NCBI GenBank assembly: GCA_963706835.1
Contig: CAVPOB010000014.1
Coordinates: 203,275-267,274, forward strand
DNA from: CAVXYG01 sp963706835
GTDB taxonomy: Bacteria > Actinomycetota > Actinomycetes > S36-B12 > GCA-2699445
Direction of reading: 5' to 3'
Length of the DNA stretch: 64,000 nucleotides
The position numbers and the translations under genes were made by a program. Each line of letters begins with the position of its first letter. Position 1 is the first letter of the stretch. This document shows positions 25,425 through 34,093 of the stretch, piece after piece. The notes beneath the pieces were generated by a model. The model was not told the DNA's origin, ran no database searches, and worked only from the letters and a program-made list of their open reading frames with translations.

Positions 25425-27344
25425 GTGACTGCGGTCCGCTGGCTCCTGCTCCTCGTCCTGCTACTTAGCGGCTGCAGCGGGGGACGCCCCGACGCGACGA
25501 TCCCCGACTCGGCCGCGACGCGTCCCCTGGCCATCCCCCCGGTGGCCGAGTCCACCGTCGTCGATGGGGTCAGGCGGTTCGGGCTCACGGCGCAGTCCGG
25601 CACCACGGACTTCGGCGATGGACGGCTGGCCCAGACCATCGGGCTCAACCAGTCCTACCTCGGGCCCACCCTGCGCATGGCGCGCGGCGAGACCGTGGCG
25701 GTCGAGGTCACCAACACCCTTTCGGAGATGACCACGCTGCACTGGCACGGCATGCACGTACCGGCGCAGCAGGACGGCGGACCGCACCAGATGATCCAGC
25801 CCGGACAGACCTGGCGGCCGAGTTGGACGATCGATCAGCCGGCGGCAACGCTGTGGTATCACTCCCACCCGCACGGCGAGACCGCCCAGCAGGTCTACCG
25901 CGGCCTGGCGGGCATGCTGCTGATCGATGATCCGGCAGCCGAGCCGGACGGACTGCCGAGCACCTACGGCGTGGACGACGTGCCGCTCATCGTGCAGGAC
26001 AAGAGCTTCGATGCAGCCGGGGAGCTCATCGTCGATCCCGCAGGGTCCGCCACCACTGGGTTCCTCGGCGAGACGCTGGTCGTCAACGGCACCATTGCAC
26101 CCTACTTCGAGGCCACGACCAGCCTGCTGCGGCTGCGGCTGCTCAACGCATCCAACGCCCGGGTGTACCAGTTCGGCTTCTCGGACAACCGCGAGTTCTC
26201 CCTGATCGGGACCGATGGCGGCTACTTGGAGCAGCCCTGGCAGACGACGGGGGTGCAGCTGAGCCCCGCCGAGCGGGCCGACATCGTCGTGGCCCTGCAG
26301 CCGGGCGAGACCGTTCAGCTGCGCTCGACCTCGCCGGACCTCGGCAGCAGGGTCGGCTCCCGGCACCGGTTCGGTCAGGGCACGTTCACGGTGGTGGAGC
26401 TGCGAGCCGCCGAACAGCTGGTCGAGGGGACGGCGGTGCCTGCCGCACTGGCGACGATTCCCCGCCTCGACCCGGCAGAGGCCGCCGTGACCCGGACCTT
26501 CCGGATCACCGGCCGGGCCATCAACGGTCGACCCATGGACATGGGGCGCATCGACGACGTCGTCACCGTCGATCAGACCGAGATCTGGTCGGTGACCAAT
26601 GCCGACCCCCAGCCGCACAACTTCCACGTGCACACGGTCCAGTTCCAGGTGCTGGACATCGACGGCCGCGATCCGCCGCCCGACCTGGCCGGGTGGAAGG
26701 ACACCGTCTACGTCGCTCCCCGCAGCACCGTGCGGCTCATCATGCGCTTCGAGGACTACACCGATCCCCAGTGGCCGTACATGTACCACTGCCACCTGCT
26801 CTGGCACGAGGACATCGGCATCATGGGGCAGTTCCTCGTGGTGGCGCCCGGCCAGCAGCCCGGCTCGCCGCCTGCGGCTGGGGCGGCTGCGGCTGGGCGG
26901 GTGCGGCTGGGGCGGGTGCGGCTGGCGGCTGGGTGGCGGCTGGTGGTGGCGGGGCTGGCGGAGCTCATGCTGCTGGCGGATTGCGGGAGGCCCAGCTCTG
27001 ACCGACACACGGCCCGTACGTCGGCTCGGGGCACGATAGGGCGCGGATCGGGCGCCGGTCGGGTGCGGCCTCAATCGCGGACACCTCCAACTCGCCAGTG
27101 TCCCGCGCCTGCGCCACGCCGTTGGGCATGGATGCCGCGCTGCAGGCGATGCGAGGGCCCTCTGCGGGAGGGTGTCCGGGTCGGAGGTCTGCACCCGGTT
27201 CGGGGGATTGCACCCGCAACGGGGGCTGTCGGCGCTGTTGGTCGGTCGAGTTTGCACCCGGTTCGGGGGATTGCACCCGCAACGGGGGCTATGGCGTCCC
27301 GATTCCGGCTATCCAGCCCCCGTGCCGGGTGCAATCCCCCGTAA
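25425..27344 (+). CDS. Multicopper oxidase lipoprotein with unusual C-terminal read-through
   Basis: The gene encodes 639 aa. A lipoprotein signal (LLLLSGC, Cys near residue 17) precedes three cupredoxin domains. Copper ligands are visible as HWHGMH near 109, HSHPHG near 147, HNFHVH near 399 and HCHLLWHED near 457-465. It resembles CueO/bilirubin-oxidase-type enzymes that oxidise Cu(I) or phenols outside the membrane. Normal homologues end soon after GQFLVV, near residue 476. Here the frame stays open for another 160 residues through a GC-rich tandem repeat (26870-26960) and repeat element B, stopping inside its third unit. I suspect a shifted or lost stop; the true protein probably ends near 26860-26900. 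Confidence 0.85.
   Translation: MTAVRWLLLLVLLLSGCSGGRPDATIPDSAATRPLAIPPVAESTVVDGVRRFGLTAQSGTTDFGDGRLAQTIGLNQSYLGPTLRMARGETVAVEVTNTLSEMTTLHWHGMHVPAQQDGGPHQMIQPGQTWRPSWTIDQPAATLWYHSHPHGETAQQVYRGLAGMLLIDDPAAEPDGLPSTYGVDDVPLIVQDKSFDAAGELIVDPAGSATTGFLGETLVVNGTIAPYFEATTSLLRLRLLNASNARVYQFGFSDNREFSLIGTDGGYLEQPWQTTGVQLSPAERADIVVALQPGETVQLRSTSPDLGSRVGSRHRFGQGTFTVVELRAAEQLVEGTAVPAALATIPRLDPAEAAVTRTFRITGRAINGRPMDMGRIDDVVTVDQTEIWSVTNADPQPHNFHVHTVQFQVLDIDGRDPPPDLAGWKDTVYVAPRSTVRLIMRFEDYTDPQWPYMYHCHLLWHEDIGIMGQFLVVAPGQQPGSPPAAGAAAAGRVRLGRVRLAAGWRLVVAGLAELMLLADCGRPSSDRHTARTSARGTIGRGSGAGRVRPQSRTPPTRQCPAPAPRRWAWMPRCRRCEGPLREGVRVGGLHPVRGIAPATGAVGAVGRSSLHPVRGIAPATGAMASRFRLSSPRAGCNPP
26872..26958. repeat. GC-rich tandem repeat (gcggctgggg / gcgggtgcggct)
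   Basis: Imperfect 9-15-bp tandem copies of gcggctggg and gcgggtgcggct lie just after the conserved end of the multicopper oxidase domain. Length change here could have removed the original stop codon. Confidence 0.6.
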
Positions 27345-27415
27345 CGGGTGCACTCCTGTCACGAAATCCGACGGATTCGCCCCCGAAGCGGGTGCAAAGC
27401 CCCACTACGGGTGCA
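27190..27415. repeat. Dyad repeat element B: four 37-bp units at 63-bp period
   Basis: Forward units are at 27190-27226 and 27253-27289; inverted units at 27316-27352 and 27379-27415. The start-to-start spacing is exactly 63 bp throughout. The two forward units are identical; the inverted ones differ almost only in their N5 gaps. It lies between the convergent oxidase and PKD-protein genes. Confidence 0.92.
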
Positions 27416-27602
27416 ACCCCCAGCCGACAGCTCCATCGACCTGCTCGCCTAGCGTCAGTCCGGCGGCAACAAGAACCAGTCTGGGACGAACGCTCGGCCA
27501 GCAGCTCGCCCCGCCGCGTTTGGGCAGCCGGTATCAGCCGTGCCCGCCGCCAGACCGGCACGCAGCCACGCCGCCGCACGAAAGCGCCGCCGCACGAAGG
27601 TA

Positions 27603-27641
27603 CAGCCGGCCACCACACCAGGACGGGGCGGTGGCCGGCTG
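27603..27641. terminator. Hairpin downstream of the PKD-domain gene
   Basis: CAGCCGGCCACC (27603-27614) and GGTGGCCGGCTG (27630-27641) form a perfect 12-bp stem with a 15-nt loop, 14 bp after the stop of the minus-strand gene. No T-tract follows on either strand, so it may be a GC-rich terminator of the actinobacterial I-shaped type. Confidence 0.55.
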
Positions 27642-27655
27642 CGTTGCGTTGCGTA

Positions 27656-30600
27656 CTACTCGGGCCGGGTGGCCGCCAGGTCGTCGATGCGGTAGGTGAT
27701 CGGGGCGTTGGTCGCCGAACCGGACACGTACACGAACAGGCCCAGCCCGCCCGGCTGCTGCAGCGCCGCGGTGGCATCGGTAGCGACCACGGACCAATCG
27801 GGCTCCTCCGCGCCGACCGGCCAGACCTTCGCCGCCAACTGCGTCGGCGCGGCGCCGACTGCCAGCACGCGCACCCGCAGCGCCGAGCCCGCGGCCACCG
27901 TCAGCCCATCGAGCTCAGTGGTCGCCAGCAACGACTGCCCGCCGTTGATGACACGGACCAGTTGGATCCGGGCCGTCCCATCGGCGCGCACCAGCAGCTT
28001 CGCGCGATAGGCGTTGCTGGCGTCACCGCGCACCGCCACGTTCAGGTACGTCCCGCCGCCATCGGCGATCGCCCCGGGCTCCCAGGTGAACACCAGATCC
28101 TGGTCGAGCTCGGACACCGCGCTCAGGTACGCCGAAGCGCTGCGACCGGCCGCCGGCACCGTCAGCAGGCCCGCCGAACCATCCACCGCGAAGTTCTGCG
28201 ACCCGCCGCCCAGCGACCATTCGCCGCCGATGTCCGCCGACCCCCAGCCATCGGAGACCGACCTGCCGAAGGTGTCGGCAGCGAACGTCGCGGCCTGACC
28301 CGGCGGGGCGACCGACACCGACTGCGTGGTGCTGGCCGTGGCCCCTTCGTTGTCGGTGACCGTCAGCGTCACGTCATAGGCTCCGCCGGCCGCATAGGTG
28401 TGCGAGGCCGTCTGACCGGTTCCGGTCGAGCCATCACCGAAGTCCCATGCGTAGGCCGTCACGGAGCCGTCCGGATCCGACGATGCCGAGGCGTCCAGTG
28501 CCACCGACAGCGTGTCCACCGTCGCCGTGAACTCGGCCTGCGGCGCCTGGTTGGGGTCGGAGATGCCGCCCGCGGCCAGCACGTCGTCGATCCGGTAGGT
28601 GATCGGGGCGTTGGTCGCCGACCCCGACACGTACACGAACATGCCCAGCCCGCCGGCGCCCTGCAGCGCTGCCGTGGCATCGGAGGCCTGCACGGCCCAT
28701 TCCGCCGGCTCGACACCAGCCGCATCCCATACCTTCGCCGCCAGAGCGGTCGGCTCCGAGCCCAGCGCCTGCACGCGCACCCGCAGCTGAGTGCCCGCTG
28801 CCACGGACAGCTCCGGCACCTCCGCGGTGGCCAGCGTCGACTGCCCACCGTTGACCAATCGCACCAGTTGCACCCGCACCGACCCGTCGGCGCGCAGCAG
28901 CAGCTTGGCCCGGTACGCGTTCGACGCATCCCCGCGCACCGCCACATTCAGGTACGTCCCGCCGCCGTCTGCCACCTTCTCCGGCACGAACGTGAAGACC
29001 AGGTCCTGGTCCACCGCCGACACCTCAGACAGGTAGGCCGCAGCACTGCGACCCGCCGCCGGCACCGTCATCAGCCCCGCCGAACCATCCACCGCGTACT
29101 TCGCCGACGCACCGCCGACCGACCACGAGCCGCCGAGATCCGCCGAGCCCCAACCGTCCGACACCGACCGGGTGAACCCGTCCGAGGCGAACGGCGCGAT
29201 CGGATCATCCGGCTCTGCGACCGTCACCGGCACCGTCGCGCTGCCGGTGGCGCCCTCGTTGTCCGTCACGGTCAGCGTCACGTCGTAGGTGCCACCTTCG
29301 GCATAGGTGTGCGAGGCCGTCACGCCACTGCCGGTTGCACCGTCCCCGAACTGCCATGCGTACGACGCCACCGAACCGTCGGTGTCCACCGAGGCCGACG
29401 CGTCGAAGGCAACCTCCAGGTCGCTGGGCTGATAGGTGAACAGGGCCTCTGGCGCCTGGTTCGGGGGCCGCTCCACGGTCACCGATCGCGTGGCGGTGCC
29501 GGTGGCACCGGCGTCATCGGTCACGGTGAGGGTGACCTCGTAGGTTCCGGCGTCGCCGTAGGTGTGGGAAGCCGTCTGGCCGATGCCGGTAGCGCCGTCG
29601 CCGAAGTCCCAGTCGTAGCTGGTGATCGCGCCATCGGGGTCCACCGAAGCGCTGGCGTCCACTGCGACCTCCAGGCCGGTCCCCACGGCCGAGAAGGCGG
29701 CCTGAGGCTCCTGATTGGGCGGGGCAATCCCGGACGCCGCGGCGAAGTGGTCAGAGACCTCATCGGCGGTCAGGACGCGGTGGTAGACCGCGACCTCGTC
29801 CAACTGGCCAACGAAGCCGTCCGAGCCGGGGCGATCGGTCCAGTTGCTCAGCGTGTCCCGGCCAATCCGCCAGTGCCCTTGGATATCCATGGCGGCGGTC
29901 ACGTCGTTGCGCGCTCCGACGAGATCGCCGTCGACGTACAGCCGCATGCCGTTCGGGCCGAGCGTGCCGACCACGTGGTGCCACTGGTTGTCGTCGAACC
30001 CGGGGGCGGAGTTGATCGTCCGCTTCAGTCCGTCGTTGACGCCGAAGTAGACGCGACCGCTGTCGCTGAGATACAGGTGCCGATCGGTCCAGTCGGTCTT
30101 CGAGGTTCCCGAGAACCGGTCGCCGTAACCGACGATCCGCCCACCTCGGTCCGTCTTGACCCATGCCTCCACGGAGAATTCCTGGGGACCGACCTGGGAC
30201 ACCTCGGTGGCGGCGTAGGAATCGGTCGCACCGTCCAGGCTCACCGCAGTGCCGCCCTCCTCGATGGCCCCTTCCGAACCGCCGGTGATGGTCGCCGGCG
30301 CGAACGCCGTCGCCGACCCGCGGCTGTCGTCGAGCCTGGCGCCGCTGGCATCGTCCATCCGCCACCAGTGCTCCGGCTGGGACCCCAGCACGGCCTGTCC
30401 GTACGGACTGACGGTGGAACTGCTGGCCACCGTGATGGTGGTCTCGCCGTTGCGGATGTTGTTCCCGGCAGCGTCGAATGCGTAGATGCGGTAGGTATGG
30501 GTAGCGCCCGGCTGCAGCCCGGTGTCGCTGAAGGTGATCGTCGGGCGGTCCCAGGGCTTGGACTGCACCACGGTGGTGTGCACCGGGGCATTGCTCCAAC

Positions 30601-32065
30601 TGGTGAAGTCGCGGTAGACGCGATACTCGATGGCGCGGCTGTCCCGGTCGTAGGTCGCCTGCCAGCCCAACTGGACCTGCCCCTCCCGGACCGACACCGC
30701 CGCCGGCGCGAGACCGTCGGTGCGCTGCGGGGCCACGCGGTTGTCCACCATGCCGTGCCGGGCGAACCGGACCAGGCCCTGCTGATCCCGCCCGTTGATC
30801 TCGGTGAACTCGCCGCCGTAGATGACGTAGTCGTCGTTGCCCGTCACGTGCCAGCCCGCCTGGTCCTGGCCGGTGAACGAACCGACACTCCAAACCGGAT
30901 ACCAGTGCAGCAGCCGCGGGCTGGGCTGGCCGTCGAAACTCGCGTACTTGTAGAGCGCGTTGTACTCGTTCGGAGCCACCGCCTCCTTCGTGTACGCCGA
31001 GGAGCTGTAGTACGTCCAGGGATTGCTCTGGGAGAACCCGTCGGGGATGTTGGCGCAGTAGTGCGCGTGGCCGGTGTCGTAGACCACCCCGCCCTGCGGG
31101 AACGCCGAGTAGTGGTCGCCGTGGCAGTCGGCCAGCCACTGGACGGCGCCGGTATCGCCATCGGCGCGGAAGGTGCCCTCGAAGTTGCCCCCGGAGCCGA
31201 AGACGTAGCCGGTGCCGTACACCGAGTCCCCATCGGCGACCAGCGAGTTGATGGATGCCTTCTCGCCGGCATTGCGAACGACCGACTCGATGGCCCAGGG
31301 CCGCTGCTGCCCGGTGACGGCATCCACCGCACCCATCCCGTAGGCGGCCCCGCCGCCGAGGGTGGTGAAGCGACCGCCGGCGACCACCAGAGATCCCGAG
31401 GGGTTCAGCGTCATCGCCGTCACCGAGGCATCGGCACTCGGATTGAAGGGCAGCAAAGCCCCGTTCGAGGGCTGGACGGCGGCGATGCGAGACCGTGCAG
31501 ACCCGTTGACCGTCTGGAAGTCGCCGCCGAGGTACACCGCGCTATCGCTTGCCGTGACCACGCGCACCGTCGCCCCGGCGTTGGGCGCGAAACTGCCTAT
31601 CAGCGTCCCAGTGGCCGTGTCGAATGCGGCCACGCGCCACCGGCCCGACCCGTTGACGTTGGTGAACTCGCCGCCGACGAAGATGCGGGAACCGTCCGGC
31701 GACTTCGCCACCGACAGAACCTGCCCGTTGAGGACCGGCGCGAAGTCCGGATTCAGTTCACCGGTGCGAATGTCGTAGGCGAGCAGGTGGGTGCGGGTGA
31801 CCTCGTCGGTGCCGGGTGCCGCCCCTGCGGGCCGAGCCGAGGTGAAGTTGCCGCCCGCGAACACCGTGTTACCGACCACGACCTGGGACCAGACCACACC
31901 GTCGATCTGCACGGTGGGCAGGGGGTCGCCGGTCACCGTTGCCGGAGCACCTTCCACGGGTTGCGGGTCCGCCCACGCACTGGGCGGCACCGCGAAGGCG
32001 AGCAGAGCCAACACGGCTGACACCGCCACAACGATCCGCAGACGCGGTTGCACGAGCACCATCAT
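27656..32065 (-). CDS. Large secreted protein with beta-propeller, FN3, LamG and PKD domains
   Basis: The 1469-aa protein has a signal peptide (cleavage near AWA-DPQ, residue 32). Delta-60-like propeller repeats occupy about 50-420 (VFAGGNFT, IFVGGEFTNVNG, VYLGGDFQTVNG, YGGEFTEINGRDQQG). A fibronectin-III-like domain follows near 440-550, a LamG domain near 570-760 (EHWWRMDD, EFSVEAWVKT, DNQWHHVVGTL) and PKD domains with SYDWDFGDGATG, SYAWQFGDGATG and AYAWDFGDGSTG. Two nearly identical C-terminal modules of about 190 residues (SVSDGWGSAD ... ITYRIDD) end the protein, with a PKD between them. No sortase motif or membrane anchor follows. The modules suggest carbohydrate or surface binding; no catalytic domain is visible. 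The ATG follows GGGGGA. Confidence 0.85.
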   Translation of the reverse strand: MMVLVQPRLRIVVAVSAVLALLAFAVPPSAWADPQPVEGAPATVTGDPLPTVQIDGVVWSQVVVGNTVFAGGNFTSARPAGAAPGTDEVTRTHLLAYDIRTGELNPDFAPVLNGQVLSVAKSPDGSRIFVGGEFTNVNGSGRWRVAAFDTATGTLIGSFAPNAGATVRVVTASDSAVYLGGDFQTVNGSARSRIAAVQPSNGALLPFNPSADASVTAMTLNPSGSLVVAGGRFTTLGGGAAYGMGAVDAVTGQQRPWAIESVVRNAGEKASINSLVADGDSVYGTGYVFGSGGNFEGTFRADGDTGAVQWLADCHGDHYSAFPQGGVVYDTGHAHYCANIPDGFSQSNPWTYYSSSAYTKEAVAPNEYNALYKYASFDGQPSPRLLHWYPVWSVGSFTGQDQAGWHVTGNDDYVIYGGEFTEINGRDQQGLVRFARHGMVDNRVAPQRTDGLAPAAVSVREGQVQLGWQATYDRDSRAIEYRVYRDFTSWSNAPVHTTVVQSKPWDRPTITFSDTGLQPGATHTYRIYAFDAAGNNIRNGETTITVASSSTVSPYGQAVLGSQPEHWWRMDDASGARLDDSRGSATAFAPATITGGSEGAIEEGGTAVSLDGATDSYAATEVSQVGPQEFSVEAWVKTDRGGRIVGYGDRFSGTSKTDWTDRHLYLSDSGRVYFGVNDGLKRTINSAPGFDDNQWHHVVGTLGPNGMRLYVDGDLVGARNDVTAAMDIQGHWRIGRDTLSNWTDRPGSDGFVGQLDEVAVYHRVLTADEVSDHFAAASGIAPPNQEPQAAFSAVGTGLEVAVDASASVDPDGAITSYDWDFGDGATGIGQTASHTYGDAGTYEVTLTVTDDAGATGTATRSVTVERPPNQAPEALFTYQPSDLEVAFDASASVDTDGSVASYAWQFGDGATGSGVTASHTYAEGGTYDVTLTVTDNEGATGSATVPVTVAEPDDPIAPFASDGFTRSVSDGWGSADLGGSWSVGGASAKYAVDGSAGLMTVPAAGRSAAAYLSEVSAVDQDLVFTFVPEKVADGGGTYLNVAVRGDASNAYRAKLLLRADGSVRVQLVRLVNGGQSTLATAEVPELSVAAGTQLRVRVQALGSEPTALAAKVWDAAGVEPAEWAVQASDATAALQGAGGLGMFVYVSGSATNAPITYRIDDVLAAGGISDPNQAPQAEFTATVDTLSVALDASASSDPDGSVTAYAWDFGDGSTGTGQTASHTYAAGGAYDVTLTVTDNEGATASTTQSVSVAPPGQAATFAADTFGRSVSDGWGSADIGGEWSLGGGSQNFAVDGSAGLLTVPAAGRSASAYLSAVSELDQDLVFTWEPGAIADGGGTYLNVAVRGDASNAYRAKLLVRADGTARIQLVRVINGGQSLLATTELDGLTVAAGSALRVRVLAVGAAPTQLAAKVWPVGAEEPDWSVVATDATAALQQPGGLGLFVYVSGSATNAPITYRIDDLAATRPE

Positions 32066-32392
32066 TCCCCCGTCTCAGCGCGTCCCACCGTGAGCTGCGC
32101 CAGCGCACTTCTCATGTTCCATGTCTTGGATGGGCCCGCAAGAGCCGATCGCTGTCTCATCACGTTCGTTTGGTCACAGAGCCAGCTCAGCCGAGCCCCC
32201 CTGAGCGACGAGCGCGGTCCGGGCCCGTAGGAGCACAGCGGACCGCTAGCCGCCACGGCCACGACAGCACATGGCTGCGGCACGGCTGCCCTGCGCTCCA
32301 GCCTGTTCCCGGCTGCCCGGCCCAGACGGATCCGGGCTGCGCAACAGCGTCGGGACGAGCCCGTGCGCAGCACCCGCGTGGAAGGCCCCCGG
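32066..32392. other. Non-coding spacer upstream of the PKD-domain gene
   Basis: This 327-bp gap holds the 5' region of the large secreted protein gene, with only a strong GGGGGA ribosome site next to its start recognised. I saw no credible gene, riboswitch or terminator. Confidence 0.4.
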
Positions 32393-33085
32393 TCAGTCGA
32401 TGGGACCGGTGAAGACGACAACGGACAACTCCGGGTCGAAGGCGATCGTCAGCGTGACCGAGTCGCGCGCCTCCGGCGGAACCCGGAAGACGTAGGTGCC
32501 GGTCACAGATGCCCCGGGCGCGATGCTGCCGGTCAGCGGATCCGCATTGGGATCGCCGAGCAGCGGGATGGCGGGCGAGGCTGTGCTGTCGTAGAGGTTG
32601 ACGACTGCTCCGGCCGTCTTGAGGACGTTCTTGGTGTCGTTGGTCAGCGTGATGGTGAAGGCGAGCGCCGGACCGCTGATCTCCCCGATGCCCTGTCCGA
32701 CCCCATCGATGGCGCGGATCTCATCCACGGTGGCGCGGAAGGACGGCGCGATCTGGACCTGCTCCTCGAAGGACACCGGCGGAGCGACGTTCTTCTCCGG
32801 CAGGGCCACCCCGTTGACGACGGTGACCGGAACCTCGGCCTCGCCCTCATCCGACCCGGCTCCGTCCTCGGCCGCATCTGCGGCGGCCTCAGAAGCCGTC
32901 GGGGAGGCCTGCGGCGACGGATCGGCAGCGCCCTCTGACGACGACGTGTCCTGCGCCGTGCGCTCGGCGTCACGGGCCGAAGTGATACCCCAAGCGCCGA
33001 TGGCGATGAGGACTGCGGCCACAGCCGCTAGGACGACCCAGAGCGTGCGCCGCTGAATCCCCGAAACCCCGTTACTCTCCGTCAC
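32393..33085 (-). CDS. Membrane-anchored protein with DUF4352-like beta-sandwich
   Basis: The 230-aa protein has one transmembrane helix near residues 15-33, a Ser/Ala/Asp/Glu-rich linker (about 38-85), and an extracytoplasmic domain. FRATVDEIRAIDGVG and AFTITLTNDTKNVLKTAGAVVNLYD resemble DUF4352 or the immunoprotease-related domain common in actinobacterial surface proteins. The function is unknown. The GTG start lies 6 nt after TACGCT, indicating leaderless transcription. Confidence 0.72.
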   Translation of the reverse strand: MTESNGVSGIQRRTLWVVLAAVAAVLIAIGAWGITSARDAERTAQDTSSSEGAADPSPQASPTASEAAADAAEDGAGSDEGEAEVPVTVVNGVALPEKNVAPPVSFEEQVQIAPSFRATVDEIRAIDGVGQGIGEISGPALAFTITLTNDTKNVLKTAGAVVNLYDSTASPAIPLLGDPNADPLTGSIAPGASVTGTYVFRVPPEARDSVTLTIAFDPELSVVVFTGPID

Positions 33086-33091
33086 GGGTCT

Positions 33092-33097
33092 AGCGTA
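33092..33097 (-). promoter_or_regulatory. Leaderless -10 box (TACGCT) for the membrane-anchored protein gene
   Basis: TACGCT on the minus strand ends exactly 6 nt before the GTG at 33085, identical in sequence and spacing to the box before the multicopper oxidase gene. Confidence 0.55.
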
Positions 33098-33529
33098 CGT
33101 CCTCGGTGGGGAATGCCCAAATGGCGCTCGTGACCGTTACGCGTGGCGACCACTCACGCAATGGCAAGGCGCTGTGCAGGTCGGTTGAACCGTTTTCGGG
33201 TGGCCTCAACGGCGTCCTGCGGGCTTGCAGGCGGACCGGCTCGGGACTTCCGAGCGGGCGCGGTGGCGGACGCGGTGGCTGGCCCGAGGCGGCGAGCTCC
33301 GGAGAGGGCGGGGCTCGCGCGGTGGCTGGATGGTGAGGGCCCCCGGCGGGCGCGGGCGGGCTGGCCGGCGGCGCGGGGAATCAGCAAAGAGCACGGTCGG
33401 TACTGAGCGTGAGGGGACACCCGACGCGCTTCCGCTGCCGAGATACGGCCGAGTGCCAGGCGGGTTCGGGGCCTGAGGCGTGAACCGGCGGCCAACCTGA
33501 GGGTCGAGCGTCCGGTTCCGATCCAGGTC

Positions 33530-33755
33530 TGCACCCGTTGTGGGGGTCTGCACCCGTAAGGCGGGCCGAAACGCCCGTTGCGGGGGCGGGTCTGCACCCG
33601 TTGTGGGGGTTTGCACCCGTAGCGGGGCCCGGGAGGCCGGATTTCGGGCCCGACAACCCCCGCGCCGGGTGCAACCACCCCTTCCGGGTGCAGACCCGAC
33701 CGCCCAACAACCACGACAGCCCCCGCCTCGGGTGCGAACAACGCAATCGGGTGCA
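33530..33755. repeat. Dyad repeat element C: four 37-bp units at 63-bp period
   Basis: Forward units start at 33530 and 33593; inverted units span 33656-33692 and 33719-33755. Spacing is 63 bp each time even though the units are more worn than in other elements. It lies in the ~1-kb gap between the membrane-anchored protein gene and the flippase gene, which shows no credible gene. Confidence 0.88.
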
Positions 33756-33927
33756 ATCGCTGCGCCGGCCGGCGCTGAAGCCACCTCGAATCGGCACGCT
33801 CGACGCCCAACAACGACCGACGGAGGCGCCCGAACAGCCGCTCGGGCGGCGGGTCAAGAACAGGTTGATGCACAGCAAAGCAGAGCAGCACGGGCAGGCG
33901 TACCGGGAACCAGGCGAAGCCAGGAAC

Positions 33928-34020
33928 CACGCGAGCCAGGAGCCAGCCGAAACCGGAGCCAAGCAAGCCGGAGCCAGCCGAAACCGGAGCCAAGCAAGCC
34001 GGAGCAAGCCGGATCGTCAG
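33928..34020. repeat. 31-bp tandem repeat (agccagccgaaaccgg / agccaagcaagccgg)
   Basis: About two and a half copies of a 31-bp motif joining agccagccgaaaccgg and agccaagcaagccgg occur between element C and the end of the flippase gene. No coding function is evident. Confidence 0.65.
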
Positions 34021-34093
34021 AGTCCCCGCACACCTGCCGCAGAGCATCCGGACACAATCCCCGACACCCGGTCGCCCGTATGACGGTCCGCGG

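Noticed and set aside
32066..32392. CRP/GlxR-type operator (TGTGACC...GTGATG) upstream of the PKD-protein gene
   Set aside because: The two half-sites are direct rather than inverted, so they do not match the CRP palindrome.
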